From UBA4716 sp002438865 (GTDB lineage: Bacteria > Bacillota > Clostridia > UBA1381): a stretch of DNA of 8,004 nucleotides. The stretch covers positions 1 to 8,004 of the forward strand of contig CALERO010000181.1 of assembly GCA_937907325.1 (NCBI GenBank), in the 5' to 3' direction. A program made the position numbers and the translations under genes. The stretch's first letter is position 1. Every line of letters starts with the position of its first letter. Under the pieces are notes generated by a model, which made no database searches, was not told the DNA's origin, and saw only the letters and a program-made list of their open reading frames with translations. Of the stretch, positions 5,691 to 8,004 are shown piece after piece.

Positions 5691-7287
5691 ATCTCCTTGC
5701 CGTTTTTATTTCCGCAAGCGGTGTCATTCCCGACAGAGAATCCCACCACATCACCTTTGCTGTGTTTGTTTCGGGAAGCAGCGGGATTGTCATTTCCGCC
5801 TGCGGTGACCGTGAAGTAAGACGTCGAAAAATGCCGTTCGCATCGAACTCCGCCGCCAAAACAATTCCGCCCGAGGTGCTGTTTCGGAGTGTAACCGACA
5901 AATTTTCGTCTTTGATACTGCAATCAATTTGCGGATCGTTTTCTGCAAGACCGCTGATTTCAAATTCCAACTCCCCGTCCGTCATTTTAGTCATATCAAT
6001 ACATATTTCGCCATTGCCTGTATCAATGTAAATAAATTCTCCGTCACCGACCGCACAATCTGTCATGGTAGAATATTGCCCGTGTGAAACCACTTCCATA
6101 TCTCCGTTCTTATCGGAAGGATTCAGGTTTGACGGAAACCTTATGTCTGTAGCGGCAAGGTAACATATCAGTCCGCTTTTGATTGTTATTCCTTTCATCA
6201 GTTCACCGGTTTCGCACGAGTAAAAATCCTTGTTTTGATTATCATATTTGTTGCCGAATTTATCAAACCGCCGATATTCCAAATAGAGAGTTTTTCCGTT
6301 CGGCAAATCACGCTTATATGCAACCGTTCCCTCTCTTGCCGACGCAGCGGAAAGTATGTATCTGCCGTTTTTATTTATTCTTTTAATTTGTTTTTCATCA
6401 AGCCAGCCAAGCGATTCACGCTCCTTAACGGTAATATACTGCCCTACATGCGACGGCCGTTTTGCCATCAAAGACATAAAATACACCTTACCCGCCTGCT
6501 TTGAGTCATACAGGTCTTTAAGTCCGAGTGCATGCATGGTTTCGTGGCATATTTTACCTGTCGGCAAGACAGGAAGATTGTCCGCTCCTCGGTAAAGATA
6601 TTTATAGTTTCCCGTTAACTGCACGTACTCCCCGCTTTGATAAGTTTTATTCCCCTCCTGCACAGAAATTCTGTCCGTATAAGATTCATAATCCCAGAGA
6701 GGGTCACTCCATGTAATATCGAAATCTTGCACCGTATTTTTATAAATCACTGTAATCAAATCAATTTTTCCGTCCCGGTTTAAGTCAAGATCCGCAAAAT
6801 TATATTTATTTCCGTTTATATCCTCCGGTTTGTTTCCTTTTGCAATCACATTGGAAATTGCATCGGTCCATTCGGTCTGAAGTTCATATGCTCTGTAACT
6901 CTCCTCACCGTAATCATAGCCGTAAGGATTTTGATCGCTTTTTTTGAAATAATATCCTCGTGGCTGTGAAAGCGTAATCGAATTTCCGCTATCAAGAAGG
7001 TAAAGAGTCTGCATATTCATTTTTCCGCCGCTCACCGTTTTAAAATAATCCGCCGCACCGTACATACTTTTATTATATGTATTTTCCAAAATATTGCGGA
7101 CAGTTGTACCGGCATAGGTATTATTAATAAATTCTTCTTCATCTGAAAATTTCGTAAATACAACAAGATTGGTAAAATTTTTTGTGTCGGTAATTTCCTG
7201 TGAGACCACACTGCAAGGAATTGATTCAAAAAGCAATATCAGTGCGGTTATAATCCATATTTTAAACTGTTTTGTTTTATTTTCCAT
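5689..7287 (-). CDS. Secreted M6-family (immune inhibitor A-like) metalloprotease
   Basis: The protein has 532 residues. The N-terminus carries a Lys-containing head and a hydrophobic core (about 9-29), fitting an exported protein. GAADYFKTVSGGKM (77-90) matches the region before the catalytic domain of M6 peptidases. DLDLNRDGKID (166-176) is an acidic Asp/Asn-rich loop likely to bind calcium. The zinc site is ICHETMHALGLKDLY (246-260): H248 and H252 as ligands, E249 as catalytic base, and D258 in the HExxHxxGxxD pattern. MSLMA at 271-275 may be the Met-turn, followed by the family's KERESLGWL. The C-terminal 80 residues look like an Ig-type beta domain ending in VMWWDSLSGMTPLAE, a style I associate with other secreted clostridial proteins. 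No SLH repeat or sortase signal is present, so release into the medium is likely. GGGAG lies 7 bases before the start. A clear promoter was not found. Its substrate is unknown. Confidence 0.87.
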   Translation of the reverse strand: MENKTKQFKIWIITALILLFESIPCSVVSQEITDTKNFTNLVVFTKFSDEEEFINNTYAGTTVRNILENTYNKSMYGAADYFKTVSGGKMNMQTLYLLDSGNSITLSQPRGYYFKKSDQNPYGYDYGEESYRAYELQTEWTDAISNVIAKGNKPEDINGNKYNFADLDLNRDGKIDLITVIYKNTVQDFDITWSDPLWDYESYTDRISVQEGNKTYQSGEYVQLTGNYKYLYRGADNLPVLPTGKICHETMHALGLKDLYDSKQAGKVYFMSLMAKRPSHVGQYITVKERESLGWLDEKQIKRINKNGRYILSAASAREGTVAYKRDLPNGKTLYLEYRRFDKFGNKYDNQNKDFYSCETGELMKGITIKSGLICYLAATDIRFPSNLNPSDKNGDMEVVSHGQYSTMTDCAVGDGEFIYIDTGNGEICIDMTKMTDGELEFEISGLAENDPQIDCSIKDENLSVTLRNSTSGGIVLAAEFDANGIFRRLTSRSPQAEMTIPLLPETNTAKVMWWDSLSGMTPLAEIKTARR

Positions 7288-7332
7288 TATTTTCTCCCGA
7301 TACAGAAACTAAAACTTACATTGATGCTCAAT

Positions 7333-7368
7333 AAAATCGGCAAAATTCATAGGAATTTTACCGATTTT
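7333..7368 (-). terminator. Likely terminator hairpin between the Fic and metalloprotease genes
   Basis: AAAATCGG-C-AAAATTC (7333-7348) and GAATTTT-A-CCGATTTT (7353-7368) form a 16-position stem with a 4-base loop. On the plus strand one position is a C/A mismatch; read as minus-strand RNA it becomes a G-U pair, making the stem continuous. The 3' arm ends in TTTT followed by ATT, a modest U tract. It is suited to stop the Fic transcript before the metalloprotease gene. The low GC content of the stem lowers certainty. Confidence 0.55.
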
Positions 7369-7371
7369 GGC

Positions 7372-7391
7372 AGAGAAGTTCAAACTTCTCT
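7372..7391. repeat. Near-perfect 20-base palindrome
   Basis: AGAGAAGTT (7372-7380) and AACTTCTCT (7383-7391) are exact reverse complements around a 2-base centre. It sits 46 bases past the Fic stop and just before the larger hairpin. As RNA it would need a loop of at least 4 bases, leaving an 8-bp stem. The short centre is also compatible with a protein-binding operator. No U run follows on either strand, so it is not a terminator on its own. Confidence 0.5.
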
Positions 7392-7436
7392 CAATATCCT
7401 AATCATTCATATACACACAATTTAGTTTAATTGCAA

Positions 7437-7931
7437 TTATTCCTTATATGGAACTTTGAAATACTCCAAATACTTTTTGAACTTATCCTGTGCCGCAAGG
7501 CAGGTATCTGTCAAATAACCTTTTTCATTATTCCATTCGGACAGACCTCTGTAGTAGAACATCTTCAAATCTTCATCAATAATAAACGGAACAATATTAT
7601 TTTTTAAGCATTCCTTGAACATTATAAGCCTGCCGACTCTGCCGTTGCCGTCCTGAAACGGATGTATTGTTTCAAACCGGTAATGAAAGTCTATAATTTC
7701 TTCAAGTGTATGCACATCTTTCTGATTATAGGCTTTTAAAAGTTCTTTAATCTTATTTGCGGTATCTTCGGGTTTTGCGGTTTCCTTGCCCCCGACTTCG
7801 TTGGGGAGTTTTTTATACTCGCCAACATTAAACCAATCTTTTCTCGAAGCGGATGTCCCTGATTTTAAAGTACTATGCAACTGTTTTATAAACTTCTCCG
7901 TAAGTTTGTACTTTGCATTATCAATTATCAT
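7437..7931 (-). CDS. Fic-domain protein, 5' end incomplete or truncated
   Basis: The catalytic Fic motif HPFQDGNGRVGR is intact at residues 90-101 counted from the first visible Met, with H90 as the expected base. Fic proteins usually transfer AMP, or another phosphate-containing group, from a nucleotide onto a target side chain. YKKLPNEVGG (39-48) and VPFIIDEDLKMFYYRGLSEW (114-133) fit the common Fic family of gut Firmicutes. At 164 residues it lacks the usual N-terminal part, including the inhibitory S/TxxxE(G/N) helix. The Met at 7931 has no ribosome binding site. The frame stays open to the right edge at 8004, and the six residues just before it (HFKCID) look like family sequence, so this Met is probably internal. 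Further upstream the codons do not look Fic-like. Either the gene continues beyond the window or it is a 5'-truncated remnant. Confidence 0.75.
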   Translation of the reverse strand: MIIDNAKYKLTEKFIKQLHSTLKSGTSASRKDWFNVGEYKKLPNEVGGKETAKPEDTANKIKELLKAYNQKDVHTLEEIIDFHYRFETIHPFQDGNGRVGRLIMFKECLKNNIVPFIIDEDLKMFYYRGLSEWNNEKGYLTDTCLAAQDKFKKYLEYFKVPYKE

Positions 7932-8004
7932 ATCAATGCATTTAAAATGATGGCTGTATAATAAATGTTGTGGTGAAAAAAGAAGAGCATAAATGATGAA
8001 AATC

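Noticed and set aside
7288..7435. Promoter for the metalloprotease (TTGCCG-N17-TGTAAG or TTGCAA-N17-TATATG)
   Set aside because: Each hexamer matches consensus at only 4 of 6 positions, which is expected by chance in an AT-rich gap.

Overview
This window looks like a low-to-moderate GC chromosome segment from a member of the Firmicutes, most likely an anaerobic, gut-type Clostridia. The signs are two S-layer homology (SLH) proteins with Gram-positive style signal peptides, strong Shine-Dalgarno sites, consensus sigma-A promoters, a VanZ-family membrane protein and a CpsB-type PHP phosphatase. The genus cannot be fixed from the sequence alone. No tRNA, rRNA, CRISPR array or insertion sequence was seen, and no gene-free stretch exceeds about 180 bases.

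Layout, left to right. Positions 1-1654 (minus strand) hold a secreted SLH protein whose C-terminus runs off the left edge, driven by a perfect TTGACA-N17-TATAAT promoter. Positions 1749-4424 (minus) hold a compact five-gene operon. In transcription order it encodes an HPr-kinase-like P-loop protein, a stand-alone PqqD-type peptide-binding protein, a soluble S24/S26 (signal-peptidase-like) protease, a VanZ-family membrane protein and a CpsB-like PHP phosphatase. Its genes abut, overlap by 4-8 bases, or are separated by 6 bases. A divergent promoter region (4425-4600) serves this operon and, on the plus strand, a second SLH protein (4601-5638) that ends in a strong intrinsic terminator. Convergent to it is a secreted M6-type (immune inhibitor A-like) metalloprotease (5689-7287, minus). 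At the right edge is a Fic-domain protein (7437 to about 7931, minus) whose true start is not visible.

How the genes may fit together. Most of the window concerns the cell envelope: two S-layer-anchored proteins, an exported metalloprotease, a VanZ protein, and a phosphatase of the type that works with capsule synthesis. The most intriguing part is the kinase-like/PqqD/S26 triplet. PqqD folds are RiPP recognition elements that bind peptide substrates, and an S26 protease could cut a leader, yet no radical SAM enzyme, cyclase or precursor peptide is visible. The operon may therefore be an orphan or unconventional peptide- or protein-modification module tied to surface polymer assembly. That functional reading is inference; the domain assignments are much firmer.
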